DNA of 64,000 nt from an uncultured Phycicoccus sp. Lineage in GTDB: Bacteria; Actinomycetota; Actinomycetes; Actinomycetales; Dermatophilaceae. The position numbers were made by a program, and so were the translations under genes. Below are positions 38,425 to 47,195 of this stretch, piece after piece (within the stretch, counting starts at the first letter, position 1; every line of letters begins with the position of its first letter). The notes beneath the pieces are model-generated. The model had not been told where the DNA came from. It saw only the letters and a list, made by a program, of their open reading frames with translations, and made no database searches. Location of the stretch: the NCBI RefSeq assembly GCF_947495705.1, contig NZ_CANLZR010000008.1, positions 112,314-176,313 on the forward strand, written 5' to 3'.

Positions 38425-38919
38425 TCAGTTCGCGAGCGCTCGCACGGCCAGCCGGTGGGCCGCCTCCGCCAGGGCCCCGTGCTGCTCGGACCCACCTTCC
38501 CCCAGGTCGGCGAGCCGGGCCGCGGCCAGCGCGCCGCCGGCGAAGATCATGGCCTCGTCCCAGCGCCGGTGCGCCTGCGGCCGGGGCCAGCGGCCCGGCC
38601 AGCCCGTGGCGCACCACTCGTCGACCTCGCCGAGCAGCGCGGCTCCCGCCCCCGCGTACGCGAGGCCCTGGAGCAGACGCGCCCCGAGCACCGACTCGTG
38701 CGGCACCAGGGGCCCGGACCCCGTCAGCTCGCCGACCCGGTCGACGAGGCGCTCGTGCACCCGCCCTCGCGGGCTGATGGCGTCCCAGGCGTGCGGTGGG
38801 ATCGCCGAGATGAGGGCGAGGAAACGCCACGGCCAGTCCACCAGGGTGCCCCGCTCTTCGTCGACCTGCAGCAACGTCGTCACGACCGGAAGGAGCCGGC
38901 TGGGCCGCCCCTGATACAT
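38425..38919 (-). CDS. Hypothetical protein
   Basis: The 164-residue product starts at 38919 (MYQGRPSRLLPVVTTLLQ). No family is recognised. It is rich in Ala, Leu and Trp, with possible amphipathic helices (ESVLGARLLQGLAYAGAGAALLGEVDEW) but no clear signal peptide. It starts 15 bases after the SDR gene on the same strand, so the two are probably co-transcribed. Confidence 0.65.
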   Translation of the reverse strand: MYQGRPSRLLPVVTTLLQVDEERGTLVDWPWRFLALISAIPPHAWDAISPRGRVHERLVDRVGELTGSGPLVPHESVLGARLLQGLAYAGAGAALLGEVDEWCATGWPGRWPRPQAHRRWDEAMIFAGGALAAARLADLGEGGSEQHGALAEAAHRLAVRALAN

Positions 38920-38934
38920 CCCGGTTGCGGACCC

Positions 38935-39711
38935 TCAGGAGCGACGCCGGCTGCGCTCGAGCAGGCGCATCGCGCCGCCGCGTCTCAGCGGGCGGGGCAG
39001 CGCCCGCACGGCGAGGGTCGCGACCTTCCACTGCGGGCCGGGGACGGACAGCACCCTCCCCGCGGCGACGTCGGCCAGCGCCTGCCGCGCGACCTCGTCG
39101 GCGTCGAGCCACAGGCCCTGCGGCAGCCCCGGCAGGCGCATCCGGGCGCGCTCGTGGAACTCGGTGCGGGTGAGCCCGGGGCACAGCGCCGTGACGGTGA
39201 CGCCGGTGCCGTGGAGCTGGCTCGCGAGGCTCTCGGAGAAGACGGTTACGAAGGACTTCTCGGCCGAGTACGTGCCGCTCGCGAGGAACCCGGCGACCGA
39301 GCTGACGTTGAGGATCGCCCCGTGGCCGCGCTCGCGCATCGCCCGCCCTGCCGCGTGGCACGTGACGAGCACCGCCCGCACCATGACCTCGAGTGCGGCC
39401 TCCTCCTGCGCCAGGTCGTTGTCGAGGAACGGACGGTGCAGCCCGAAGCCGGCGTTGTTGACGAGCAGGTCGACGGGGCGCTCGCGGTCGGCGAGGCGGA
39501 CGCACACCTCCTCGGTCTGCTGCCGGTCGGCGAGGTCGGCCACGAGCACCTCCACGGTGCTCCCGTGGCGGTCGCGGAGCTCGGCGGCGAGGCGCTCGAG
39601 GCGGGCGCGGTCGCGGGCGACGAGGACGAGGTCGTGGCCGTCGTGGGCGAGCCGCTGCGCGAGGGCACGGCCGATCCCTGCGGAGGCTCCGGTGACGAGG
39701 GCGGTGCTCAT
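38935..39711 (-). CDS. Short-chain dehydrogenase (DltE-like)
   Basis: The 258-residue protein has TGASAGIGRALAQRLAHDGHDLVLVARD (residues 7-34), NNAGFG near 88, the Ser of NVSSVAGF near 137 and YSAEKSF near 150 for catalysis. Arg in LVARDRARLE after the second strand favours NADPH. The C-terminal DADEVARQALADVAAGRVLSVPG region is that of the DltE/acyl-CoA-reductase-like SDR branch. TAGGGT six bases before the ATG suggests a leaderless mRNA, divergent from exonuclease III. Confidence 0.9.
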   Translation of the reverse strand: MSTALVTGASAGIGRALAQRLAHDGHDLVLVARDRARLERLAAELRDRHGSTVEVLVADLADRQQTEEVCVRLADRERPVDLLVNNAGFGLHRPFLDNDLAQEEAALEVMVRAVLVTCHAAGRAMRERGHGAILNVSSVAGFLASGTYSAEKSFVTVFSESLASQLHGTGVTVTALCPGLTRTEFHERARMRLPGLPQGLWLDADEVARQALADVAAGRVLSVPGPQWKVATLAVRALPRPLRRGGAMRLLERSRRRS

Positions 39712-39755
39712 GACTGGACCCTAGGCCCGTCGGCGCCCGCGGTTAGGGTGTGGCC

Positions 39756-40541
39756 GTGCGCATCGCCACCTGGAACGTCAACTCCATCCGCTCCCGGGCC
39801 GACCGTGTCGAGGCCTGGCTCCGGCGCTCCGACGTCGACGTCCTCGCGATGCAGGAGACCAAGGCCAAGGACGAGCAGTTCCCGTACGACCGGTTCCGCG
39901 CCCTCGGCTACGAGGTGGCCCACCACGGCCTCAACCAGTGGAACGGGGTCGCCATCCTCAGCCGGGTCGGGCTCGACGACGTCCAGGTGGGGTTCGACGG
40001 CGACCCCGGCTGGGGTGAGCCGCTCGCGGCCGAGGCCCGCTCCATCGGCGCCACCTGCGGCGGGATCCGGATGTGGTCCGTCTACGTCCCCAACGGGAGG
40101 GCGCTCGACGACCCGCACATGGCGTACAAGCTCGCCTGGCTGGGGCGGCTGCGCGAGCGCGCCGTCGAGTGGGCGGCCGACGGCACCCCGGTGGCGTTGT
40201 GCGGCGACTGGAACATCGCCCCCCGGGACGAGGACGTCTGGTCGATGGAGTACTACCTCGACAAGTCGCACGTCAGCCCCCCCGAGCGGGCGGCGTTCGG
40301 CGCGTTCCTCGACTCCGGCTTCGTCGACGTCGTCCGTCCGCACGCCCCGGGCCCCGGGACGTACACGTACTGGGACTACCAGCGGCTGGCCTTCCCGAAG
40401 AAGCGCGGGATGCGGATCGACTTCGTCCTCGGCTCGCGCTCCTTCGCCGACCGCGTGGCGGGCGCCGTCATCGACCGCGAGGAGCGCAAGGGCGCCGGCG
40501 CCAGCGACCACGCGCCGGTCGTCGTCGAGCTCGACGCCTGA
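39756..40541 (+). CDS. xthA: Exodeoxyribonuclease III
   Basis: The product has 261 residues from GTG 39756; TAGGGT (39744-39749) lies six bases upstream, and a GTG at 39750 is the alternative. AP endonuclease family-1 motifs are RIATWNVNSIRSR, the metal ligand Glu in AMQETKAKD near residue 32, GDWNIAPRDEDVW near 150, and GASDHAPVVVEL at the C-terminus with the catalytic Asp-His. It repairs abasic sites and trims 3' ends. It stands alone, with a weak hairpin (40547-40571) after the stop. Confidence 0.95.
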   Translation: MRIATWNVNSIRSRADRVEAWLRRSDVDVLAMQETKAKDEQFPYDRFRALGYEVAHHGLNQWNGVAILSRVGLDDVQVGFDGDPGWGEPLAAEARSIGATCGGIRMWSVYVPNGRALDDPHMAYKLAWLGRLRERAVEWAADGTPVALCGDWNIAPRDEDVWSMEYYLDKSHVSPPERAAFGAFLDSGFVDVVRPHAPGPGTYTYWDYQRLAFPKKRGMRIDFVLGSRSFADRVAGAVIDREERKGAGASDHAPVVVELDA

Positions 40542-40612
40542 GGGTCGACCGCCGTCGTCCTCGTGGCGGTCAGGGGCTGACGCCGCCCGGTGCGCCGGGC
40601 TACCGTGCCGGG

Positions 40613-41026
40613 ATGACCCGCCCGCCCCACGAGAACGTCGCGACGGTCCTCGTCGACCCCGCGATCCTCGGCGACCTCGAGGTGGCGCTCATGCACCTCG
40701 ACCTGCGGGTGTGGCCGATGGCGACGGCTCCGATCTGCCCGGACGGGCCACGGCAGGCGTTCCAGTACCGCCGCCGCGTCCTGCTCGCCCGGCGGGGGGC
40801 GTGGGACGACGCGGAGCACTGGGTCCCGGTGTGGGTCTCGTTCGGGGCGTCCTGGCGCCAGGGCGAGGACCCGCTCCCCTGGGCCGCGCATGCGGCGCTG
40901 TGGCAGGCGCTCGAGCACTATGCAGGGCGGGTGCGCTACCGCAAGCGCCTCTCGGGGGTCCGTCCGCTGCCCGTGCCGGTGGGCGTCGACGGCCAGGGCG
41001 CGAGCCCCCGGGTCAGCCGCGGGTGA
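40613..41026 (+). CDS. Conserved hypothetical protein
   Basis: The 137-residue protein starts at ATG 40613, exactly six bases after TACCGT, again a leaderless arrangement. It includes DLEVALMHLDLRVWPMATAPICPDGPRQAFQYRRR and two Trp-rich patches (WVPVWVSFGASWRQGEDPLPWAAHAALWQALEHY). No family or catalytic motif is recognised and there is no signal peptide. Its 3' end overlaps the convergent DinB gene by 14 bases. Confidence 0.7.
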   Translation: MTRPPHENVATVLVDPAILGDLEVALMHLDLRVWPMATAPICPDGPRQAFQYRRRVLLARRGAWDDAEHWVPVWVSFGASWRQGEDPLPWAAHAALWQALEHYAGRVRYRKRLSGVRPLPVPVGVDGQGASPRVSRG

Positions 41027-41522
41027 GGATGCCCACGGCGTAGGACGCCTGGCCGACGTGCTGGGTGGCGTCGTTGAGGGCGCTGACGAGCCGGACCCCG
41101 AGGGTCACCGGGGGGTCCCAGCCCTCGTCGACGACCCGGTCGAGGTCGTCGGCGGTGACGCTCCCGAGGGCGTCCGCGACGAGCTCGTAGGTCGCGTCGA
41201 AGTAGCCGCGCAGGTCCGCGGCCGTGGCCCGGACCGCGAGGACGTCGTCGTAGGACTGCCCGTAGCCGTGGGCGCTCGCGGGGAACGGCAGCGCGAACCG
41301 GTCGTACCAGCCGCCGGAGGTCCACACGACGTCGCGGTCGAAGGCGTCGGCCACGTGCGAGTCGAGGGTCCGGGTGAGGTGCCAGAGCAGCCACGCCACG
41401 GTGTTGGCTCCGGGTGCAGGCGGTTGGGCGAGGACCTCCTCGGGAGTGTCGTCGAGGAGGCCGTGCACGGTCTCGCGCACCCGGCCGAGGGCGTCGAGGA
41501 GGATGTCGCTCACGGTGGCCAT
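41013..41522 (-). CDS. DinB-superfamily / mycothiol transferase-type protein (DUF664-like)
   Basis: The 169-residue four-helix protein has the metal-site pattern of DinB-like enzymes: NTVAWLLWHLTRTLDSHVADAF (His near residue 48), and the C-terminal ALNDATQHVGQASYAVG (His near 156). Related actinobacterial proteins transfer mycothiol or act as mycothiol-dependent isomerases. TAGCGT lies seven bases before the ATG. The substrate is unknown. Confidence 0.85.
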   Translation of the reverse strand: MATVSDILLDALGRVRETVHGLLDDTPEEVLAQPPAPGANTVAWLLWHLTRTLDSHVADAFDRDVVWTSGGWYDRFALPFPASAHGYGQSYDDVLAVRATAADLRGYFDATYELVADALGSVTADDLDRVVDEGWDPPVTLGVRLVSALNDATQHVGQASYAVGILTRG

Positions 41523-41532
41523 GAGGGCGACG

Positions 41533-43206
41533 CTACTCCCGGCCGGTCACCCCGGCCCCGTGCGCGACGAGGCCGTCCACCCGCCGGACGGCGCGCCCGA
41601 GCGTCAGTGCCACGACGGCACCGAGACCGGCCGCCACCGCAGCCCCACGGAACACCGAGGACACCTGGACGACCGCCGCCTCGCGCAGGGCCTCGGTGTC
41701 CGTCGGGTCCGGCAGCGCCGCCACCGCCTCGTAGTAGGCGTGCAGGCCGACCGCGGTCAGCAGCGCGAGACCGACGACCATCCCCACCATCCGGGCCACG
41801 ACGACGAGCGCCGAGGCGGCGCCGTGGGTGTCCTCGGAGGACTCGGCCAGGGCGGCGTCGTTGACCGGAGCCAGGGCCAGCCCGATCCCGAGGCCGGTCG
41901 CCGCGAGGACCACGGTCGACGTCCACTGCTCGAGCGAGCCCACTCCCCAGGTCGACATCGCGGCGAGCCCGACCGTCGTGAGCCCCAGCCCCGCGCCGGC
42001 GACGAGCCCGGGGCCGAGGTGGCGCAGCGCCCAGCCACCCGCCAGCGCGCCGACCGGGACGGCGACGAGGAAGCGGACCAGGACCAGCGCCGCCTCGGTC
42101 TGGTCGGTGGTGAGCACGAGGCGGGCGAGCAGCGGCACGTCGACGACGACGGCCACGAGGGCGACCCCGACGAGCAGCGAGGTGGCGAGCGCGCGGACGA
42201 GCCGCCCGCGGACCAGGCCCCGTGGCACGAGGGGGGTCACGGTGCGCCGGTGGTGCACGAGGTAGAGCACGGCGAGCAGGGCCGCCACCGGGAGCAGGGC
42301 GTAGCCGAGCGGCCCCACCACCTCGCGCTCCGGCTCGGCCGCGGCGAAGGTGAGCACGACACACGCCAGCGCCCCGCCGACGAGCAGGGCCCCGAGCAGG
42401 TCGACCCGGCGCACGACCGCCCAGCGGCCCCGCATCGTCGCGGCGAGGGCGAGGACGGTGAGCACTCCGGCGACGATCCCGATCGGCGTGGCGAGCCGGG
42501 ACGTCGCTCCCCCGAACGGCACGAAGGGCAGCCCGAGGGTGACGCTCGTGGCGAGCGCGGCCGGGGCGGCGAGCGCGAGGCCACCGGCGGCAGCGGCGGC
42601 CAGGCCGAGCGAGGAGGGGACCACCCGGGGGCGGTTCAGCCCACCCCCGCCGGTCACGACGACGGCTCCCGCGAGCAGGACCCCGGCCACCGCCCCGAGC
42701 CAGAAGATCGCCCGCCAGTCGGCGACGACCAGCACGGCCGCGCCGAGGACCGGCCCGAGCACCGACCCCAGCTCCTGGACGGCGCCGACGACCCCGAGCG
42801 GCACGCCGCGCCGCCCGGCCGGCCAGAGATCGGCGACCAGGGCGAGGGTGGCTGGGACGAGGCCGCCACCGCCGACGCCCTGCACGACCCGGCCCCCGAC
42901 GAGGACGGGCAGCTCGACGGCGAGCGCGGTGACGAGCGAGCCGACGACGAAGACCGCGAGGCAGCCGAGGAGCACCCGGCGGCGGTCGACGAGGTCGGAC
43001 AGCCGCCCGACGAGCGGGAGCACCGCGACGTAGCCGAGGAGGAAGCCGGAGATGATCGGGGTCGCCCGCTGGAGGGACTCGATGCCGACGCCGACACCGC
43101 GCATCATGTCGGTGAGGGCGAGCACGACGACGTAGGTGTCGGCGGCGGCCAGGGCGACGGCCACCGACGCCGCGGCGAGCAGCGCCCTAGGGGCGGGTGA
43201 TGTCAA
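41533..43206 (-). CDS. MFS transporter, P55-like, paired with LprG
   Basis: The protein has up to 557 residues. The proposed start is TTG 43206, overlapping the lipoprotein gene by 20 bases, so translation is coupled; an internal GTG is possible. About 14 membrane helices are present, with the loop motif LPLVGRLSDLVDRRRVLLGCLAVFVVGSL at about residues 62-90 and GGRVVQGVGGGGLVPATLALVADLWP near 105. In M. tuberculosis the LprG lipoprotein and the P55 MFS pump are encoded together and move triacylglycerides and lipoglycans and affect drug efflux; this pair has the same order. Confidence 0.85.
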   Translation of the reverse strand: MTSPAPRALLAAASVAVALAAADTYVVVLALTDMMRGVGVGIESLQRATPIISGFLLGYVAVLPLVGRLSDLVDRRRVLLGCLAVFVVGSLVTALAVELPVLVGGRVVQGVGGGGLVPATLALVADLWPAGRRGVPLGVVGAVQELGSVLGPVLGAAVLVVADWRAIFWLGAVAGVLLAGAVVVTGGGGLNRPRVVPSSLGLAAAAAGGLALAAPAALATSVTLGLPFVPFGGATSRLATPIGIVAGVLTVLALAATMRGRWAVVRRVDLLGALLVGGALACVVLTFAAAEPEREVVGPLGYALLPVAALLAVLYLVHHRRTVTPLVPRGLVRGRLVRALATSLLVGVALVAVVVDVPLLARLVLTTDQTEAALVLVRFLVAVPVGALAGGWALRHLGPGLVAGAGLGLTTVGLAAMSTWGVGSLEQWTSTVVLAATGLGIGLALAPVNDAALAESSEDTHGAASALVVVARMVGMVVGLALLTAVGLHAYYEAVAALPDPTDTEALREAAVVQVSSVFRGAAVAAGLGAVVALTLGRAVRRVDGLVAHGAGVTGRE

Positions 43207-43891
43207 CGGGGGTGCCGTAGTCGCTCAAGGTCAGCGTGTACGTCGAGTCGGTGGGGCCGAAGAACGGGCCGACGAGCGTCGCGGTCCGCAGCTCGTCGCC
43301 CTCGGTGAGCCCGTAGGTCACCTGGTACTCACCGGTGCCCTCGCCGAGACGGAAGAGGTCCGCGACCTGCTGCGCGGGCAGCGTCCCGGTCACCTGGTCG
43401 AGCACGTCCGCTCCGGCCCGCACCCGACCGCCGAGGGTCGGGCTGCCGGTGTCGGGCAGGAGCGCGGCGATGCCCTCGGCCGGGTCGAGGAAGGTGGCGG
43501 GGTTCGGGGCGTTCAGGGTCGAGAGGTCGAAGGGCTCGAAGTCGGGCGTGAAGAGCTTGAGGTAGGTGTCCTCGCCGACCGCGATGACCTCGACGGTGGC
43601 CGCGACCCCCTGGATGGTGCCGGTGATGGTGCCCTGGAAGCTGGGCTCGGTGACGCTGACGACGCCCGAGCCGGTGGCCGCGGTGACCCCGTTCTCGGTC
43701 GGGGGGACGTCCGTGCTCGTGAGCACGAGCTTGAGCGTGCCGGCCTCCGCGACGGCCGTCCTGGCCGCCTCCAGCCGTTGCGCGGCGGTCCGCTCGGGCG
43801 GCTGGGTGACGTCCCCGTCGGCACTGCCGGCGCACCCGGCCGCCAGGAGGGTGGCGGCGAGCGCCGCGACGATGACGGGGCGGCGGCGCAT
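43187..43891 (-). CDS. LppX_LprAFG family lipoprotein (LprG-like)
   Basis: The 234-residue lipoprotein has a signal ending LLAAGC (Cys about 20). The beta-sheet lipid-carrier domain follows, with AARTAVAEAGTLKLVLTSTDVPP near residue 43, GTITGTIQGVAATVEVIAVGEDTYLKLF near 88, and the LADLFRLGEG and VTYGLTEGDELRTATLVGPFFG segments. It probably carries lipid or lipoglycan across the periplasm-like space. TACTCT six bases before the ATG suggests leaderless expression. The MFS gene follows, overlapping. Confidence 0.87.
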   Translation of the reverse strand: MRRRPVIVAALAATLLAAGCAGSADGDVTQPPERTAAQRLEAARTAVAEAGTLKLVLTSTDVPPTENGVTAATGSGVVSVTEPSFQGTITGTIQGVAATVEVIAVGEDTYLKLFTPDFEPFDLSTLNAPNPATFLDPAEGIAALLPDTGSPTLGGRVRAGADVLDQVTGTLPAQQVADLFRLGEGTGEYQVTYGLTEGDELRTATLVGPFFGPTDSTYTLTLSDYGTPVDITRP

Positions 43892-43927
43892 GGCCGAAGA
43901 GTAACCGCCACTCGCCGCCGCCCGGGG

Positions 43928-46495
43928 TCAGCCGAGGGCGAGCCCGTCGCCCGATTCGGCCAGCGTGACGGTGACGGTGTCGCCGTCGCGGACCTCACCC
44001 GACAGCAGGCCGGTGGCGAGCCGGTCGCCGATCTCGCGCTGGACGAGCCGGCGCAGCGGGCGGGCACCGAAGGCGGGGTCGTAGCCCCGGGCGGCGAGCC
44101 AGGCCTTCGCGTCGTCGGTGACCTCGAGGTCGACCCGGCGTCCGCGCAGCCGGCTGCCGAGCTCGTGCACCTGGAGGTCGACGATCCGCGCGAGCTCGTC
44201 GGTCGTGAGAGCGTCGAAGACGACGACCTCGTCGAGCCGGTTGAGGAACTCCGGCTTGAAGGCGCCACGAACCGCTGCGAGGACGGCGTCGCGCTGGGCG
44301 TCCGGGTCCATCGTCGGGTCGACGAGGAACTGCGACCCGAGGTTCGAGGTCATGACGAGGATGACGTTGCGGAAGTCGACCGTGCGCCCCTGGCCGTCGG
44401 TGAGCCGGCCGTCGTCGAGGACCTGGAGCAGGATGTCGAAAGTCTCGGGGTGGGCCTTCTCGACCTCGTCGAGCAGCACGACGGAGTACGGGCGGCGCCG
44501 CACGGCCTCGGTCAGCTGGCCGCCCTCCTCGTACCCGACGTAGCCGGGCGGGGCGCCGATGAGCCGGGCCACCGCGTGGCGCTCGGAGTACTCGGACATG
44601 TCGATCCGGACCATCGCGCGCTCGTCGTCGAAGAGGAAGTCCGCCAGCGACTTCGCGAGCTCGGTCTTGCCGACACCGGTGGGGCCGAGGAAGAGGAAGG
44701 AGCCGGTCGGGCGGTCGGGGTCGGCGACACCGGCCCGGGACCGGCGCACGGCGTCGGAGACGGACCGGACCGCGTCGACCTGCCCGACGAGGCGCGCGCC
44801 GATGATCGACTCCATCGACAGCAGCTTCTCGGTCTCGCCCTGGAGCAGGCGGCCGGCGGGGATGCCGGTCCAGGCCGCGATGACCTCGGCGATGTCGTCG
44901 GCCCCGACCCGCTCCTTGACCATGAGGTCGGCGTCGCCGGCCTGGCTCTCGGCGGCCTGGGCGGCCTCGAGCTCGGCCTGGAGGGCGGGGATCTCGCCGT
45001 ACAGCAGCCGCGAGGCGCCCTCGTAGTCGCCCTCGCGCTGGAGCCGGTCGGCCTGGGTCCGCAGGTCGTCGAGGCGGGCCTTGAGGTCACCGACCCGGTT
45101 CAGGCCCTGCTTCTCGCTCTCCCACCGCGCGGTGAGCGTGGCGAGCTCCTCGTTCTTGTCGGCGAGGTCGGCGCGCAGCCGTTCGAGCCGCTCCACCGAG
45201 GCCTCGTCGGTCTCCTTGGCGAGATGGAGCTCCTCCATCTTGAGCCGGTCGACGGCGCGCCGGAGCACATCGATCTCGACGGGGCTCGAGTCGATCTCCA
45301 TCCGCAGCCGGGACGCGGCCTCGTCGACGAGGTCGATCGCCTTGTCGGGCAGCTGGCGGCCGGTGATGTACCGGTCCGACAGCGACGCGGCGGCCACGAG
45401 CGCGGAGTCCTCGATCTCGACCTTGTGGTGCGCCTCGTAGCGCTCCTTGAGGCCGCGGAGGATGGCGATGGTGTCCTCGACCGACGGCTCGCCCACGAAC
45501 ACCTGCTGGAAGCGCCGCTCGAGGGCGGGGTCCTTCTCGACGTGCTGGCGGAACTCGTCGAGCGTCGTCGCGCCGACAAGCCGCAGCTCGCCGCGGGCGA
45601 GCATCGGCTTGAGCATGTTGCTCGCGTCCATCGCGGACTCGCCGGTGGCCCCGGCGCCGACGACGGTGTGCAGCTCGTCGATGAAGGTGACGACCTCGCC
45701 GTCGCTGGCCTTGATCTCCTCGAGCACGGCCTTGAGCCGCTCCTCGAACTCGCCGCGGTACTTGGCGCCGGCGACCATGGCGCCGAGGTCCAGCGCGACG
45801 AGCCGCTTGCCGCGGAGCGACTCCGGGACGTCGCCGTCGACGATGCGCTGCGCGAGCCCCTCGACGACGGCCGTCTTGCCGACGCCGGGGTCCCCGATGA
45901 GCACGGGGTTGTTCTTCGTCCGCCGGGAGAGGACCTGCACGACGCGGCGGATCTCGTCGTCGCGGCCGATGACGGGGTCGAGCCGGCCGTCACGGGCGGC
46001 CTGGGTGAGGTCGGTGCCGTACGTGGCGAGCGCCTCCCCCGACTCGGCCGGGGTCTCGGAGGTCACCTGGCGCCCGGCACGCAGCTCCTTGACCTTCTGC
46101 TCCATGTCGGCGGCCCCGCGCTTCTCGACGGCCGCGAGGCGGCCGCTCTCGGCGAGGGCGAGGATCAGCAGGTCGAGGGCGAGGTAGGTGTCGCCGTTGG
46201 CGCGCATCAGGGTGTCCGCCTGCTGGAGGACGGCGAGGGCGTCCCGCCCGAAGGTCGGGGCGGCGGCCGCCCCGCTGGTCGTCGGGAGGGCGCGCAGGCG
46301 GGCATCGGCCTGGGCCAGCACCTGCGCGGCGCCGGTGCCGGCGGCGGTGAGCAGGGCGTCGGCGAGGGGGGTGTCGAGGCGCAGGGCAGCGCTGGTCAGG
46401 TGGTCGGGGGTGATCTCGGCATGCCCCTCGCTCTGCGCGGCGCGCTGGGCGAGAGCGAGCGCCTCGGCCACCTTCGTGGTCGGCTTCAGGTCCAT
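43928..46495 (-). CDS. clpB: ATP-dependent disaggregase ClpB
   Basis: The 855-residue Hsp100 starts at ATG 46495 ([18 protein letters not shown]). It has an N-domain (1-150), nucleotide domain 1 with [18 protein letters not shown] near residue 200, and the ClpB-specific coiled-coil middle domain (about 400-520, including [25 protein letters not shown]). Nucleotide domain 2 has [21 protein letters not shown] near 600 and [13 protein letters not shown] near 670. It works with DnaK to recover aggregated proteins. A HAIR operator upstream predicts HspR control together with the dnaK operon in this window. Confidence 0.97.
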   Translation of the reverse strand: MDLKPTTKVAEALALAQRAAQSEGHAEITPDHLTSAALRLDTPLADALLTAAGTGAAQVLAQADARLRALPTTSGAAAAPTFGRDALAVLQQADTLMRANGDTYLALDLLILALAESGRLAAVEKRGAADMEQKVKELRAGRQVTSETPAESGEALATYGTDLTQAARDGRLDPVIGRDDEIRRVVQVLSRRTKNNPVLIGDPGVGKTAVVEGLAQRIVDGDVPESLRGKRLVALDLGAMVAGAKYRGEFEERLKAVLEEIKASDGEVVTFIDELHTVVGAGATGESAMDASNMLKPMLARGELRLVGATTLDEFRQHVEKDPALERRFQQVFVGEPSVEDTIAILRGLKERYEAHHKVEIEDSALVAAASLSDRYITGRQLPDKAIDLVDEAASRLRMEIDSSPVEIDVLRRAVDRLKMEELHLAKETDEASVERLERLRADLADKNEELATLTARWESEKQGLNRVGDLKARLDDLRTQADRLQREGDYEGASRLLYGEIPALQAELEAAQAAESQAGDADLMVKERVGADDIAEVIAAWTGIPAGRLLQGETEKLLSMESIIGARLVGQVDAVRSVSDAVRRSRAGVADPDRPTGSFLFLGPTGVGKTELAKSLADFLFDDERAMVRIDMSEYSERHAVARLIGAPPGYVGYEEGGQLTEAVRRRPYSVVLLDEVEKAHPETFDILLQVLDDGRLTDGQGRTVDFRNVILVMTSNLGSQFLVDPTMDPDAQRDAVLAAVRGAFKPEFLNRLDEVVVFDALTTDELARIVDLQVHELGSRLRGRRVDLEVTDDAKAWLAARGYDPAFGARPLRRLVQREIGDRLATGLLSGEVRDGDTVTVTLAESGDGLALG

Positions 46496-46552
46496 ACGTC
46501 CGGTCTCCTCGGTGGTGCGGATGGTGTCGCTGGAGGGGCAACGCTCACCAAA

Positions 46553-46573
46553 GTTGAGTCTATTCCACTCAGG
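46553..46573 (-). promoter_or_regulatory. HAIR (HspR operator) over the clpB promoter
   Basis: On the minus strand it reads CCTGAGT-N7-ACTCAAC, against the consensus CTTGAGT-N7-ACTCAAG (two mismatches in 14). A TAGACT hexamer inside it (46557-46562) could be the -10 element, so bound HspR would block transcription. The gntK stop codon lies within the site. Confidence 0.85.
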
Positions 46574-47102
46574 CTGTCCGCAGCCAGTCGACGGTGCGCT
46601 CGACGAGCGTCCCGGGGTCGAGGCGCACGTCGAGCACGACGCCGTCCTCGTCGGGCTCCAGCGGCTCGACCGCGGCGATCTGGGACTCGAGCAGCGAGCG
46701 CGGCATGAAGTGCTCGGACCGGCCCGACAGTCGGGCCGCGATGACCTCGGCCGGCCCGTCGAGATGGACGAACTGCACGCTCGGCGGGCCGTGCCGGAGC
46801 ACGTCGCGGTAGGAGCGTCGCAGCGCCGAGCACGCCAGGACCGTGGACCGGCCCCGCCCCGCCTGCTCGGCCATCCAGGCCGCCAGGTCCTCGAGCCACG
46901 GCCCCCGGTCGACATCGGTGAGGGGGGTGCCGGCGGTCATCTTCGCGACGTTCGCCGAAGGGTGGAAGTCGTCGGCGTCGGCGAAGACCACGCCGAGCGC
47001 CTCCGCCACCCCGCGCGCCACGGTCGACTTGCCGGACCCGGAGACCCCCATGACGACGACGTGCCGCGTCCGGCAGGCCTCCGGGCCGGCGGACGTCGTC
47101 AT
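46569..47102 (-). CDS. gntK: Gluconokinase
   Basis: The product has 177 residues from ATG 47102, which has AGAGG seven bases upstream; a GTG at 47108 would add two residues. It carries the P-loop [46 protein letters not shown] near residue 40, [13 protein letters not shown] near 90, and [24 protein letters not shown] near 110, the full gluconokinase set. It phosphorylates gluconate into the pentose phosphate pathway. Its 3' end overlaps the clpB HAIR operator. Confidence 0.95.
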   Translation of the reverse strand: MTTSAGPEACRTRHVVVMGVSGSGKSTVARGVAEALGVVFADADDFHPSANVAKMTAGTPLTDVDRGPWLEDLAAWMAEQAGRGRSTVLACSALRRSYRDVLRHGPPSVQFVHLDGPAEVIAARLSGRSEHFMPRSLLESQIAAVEPLEPDEDGVVLDVRLDPGTLVERTVDWLRTA

Positions 47103-47195
47103 CGGCACACCTCTCGGTCGCGGTCGGTCCAGGCCAGGCGGGGCCGGCCGGGCGGGCGTGAGCCACGCTAGCGAGGGAACGCGCCGGACGGGGCG

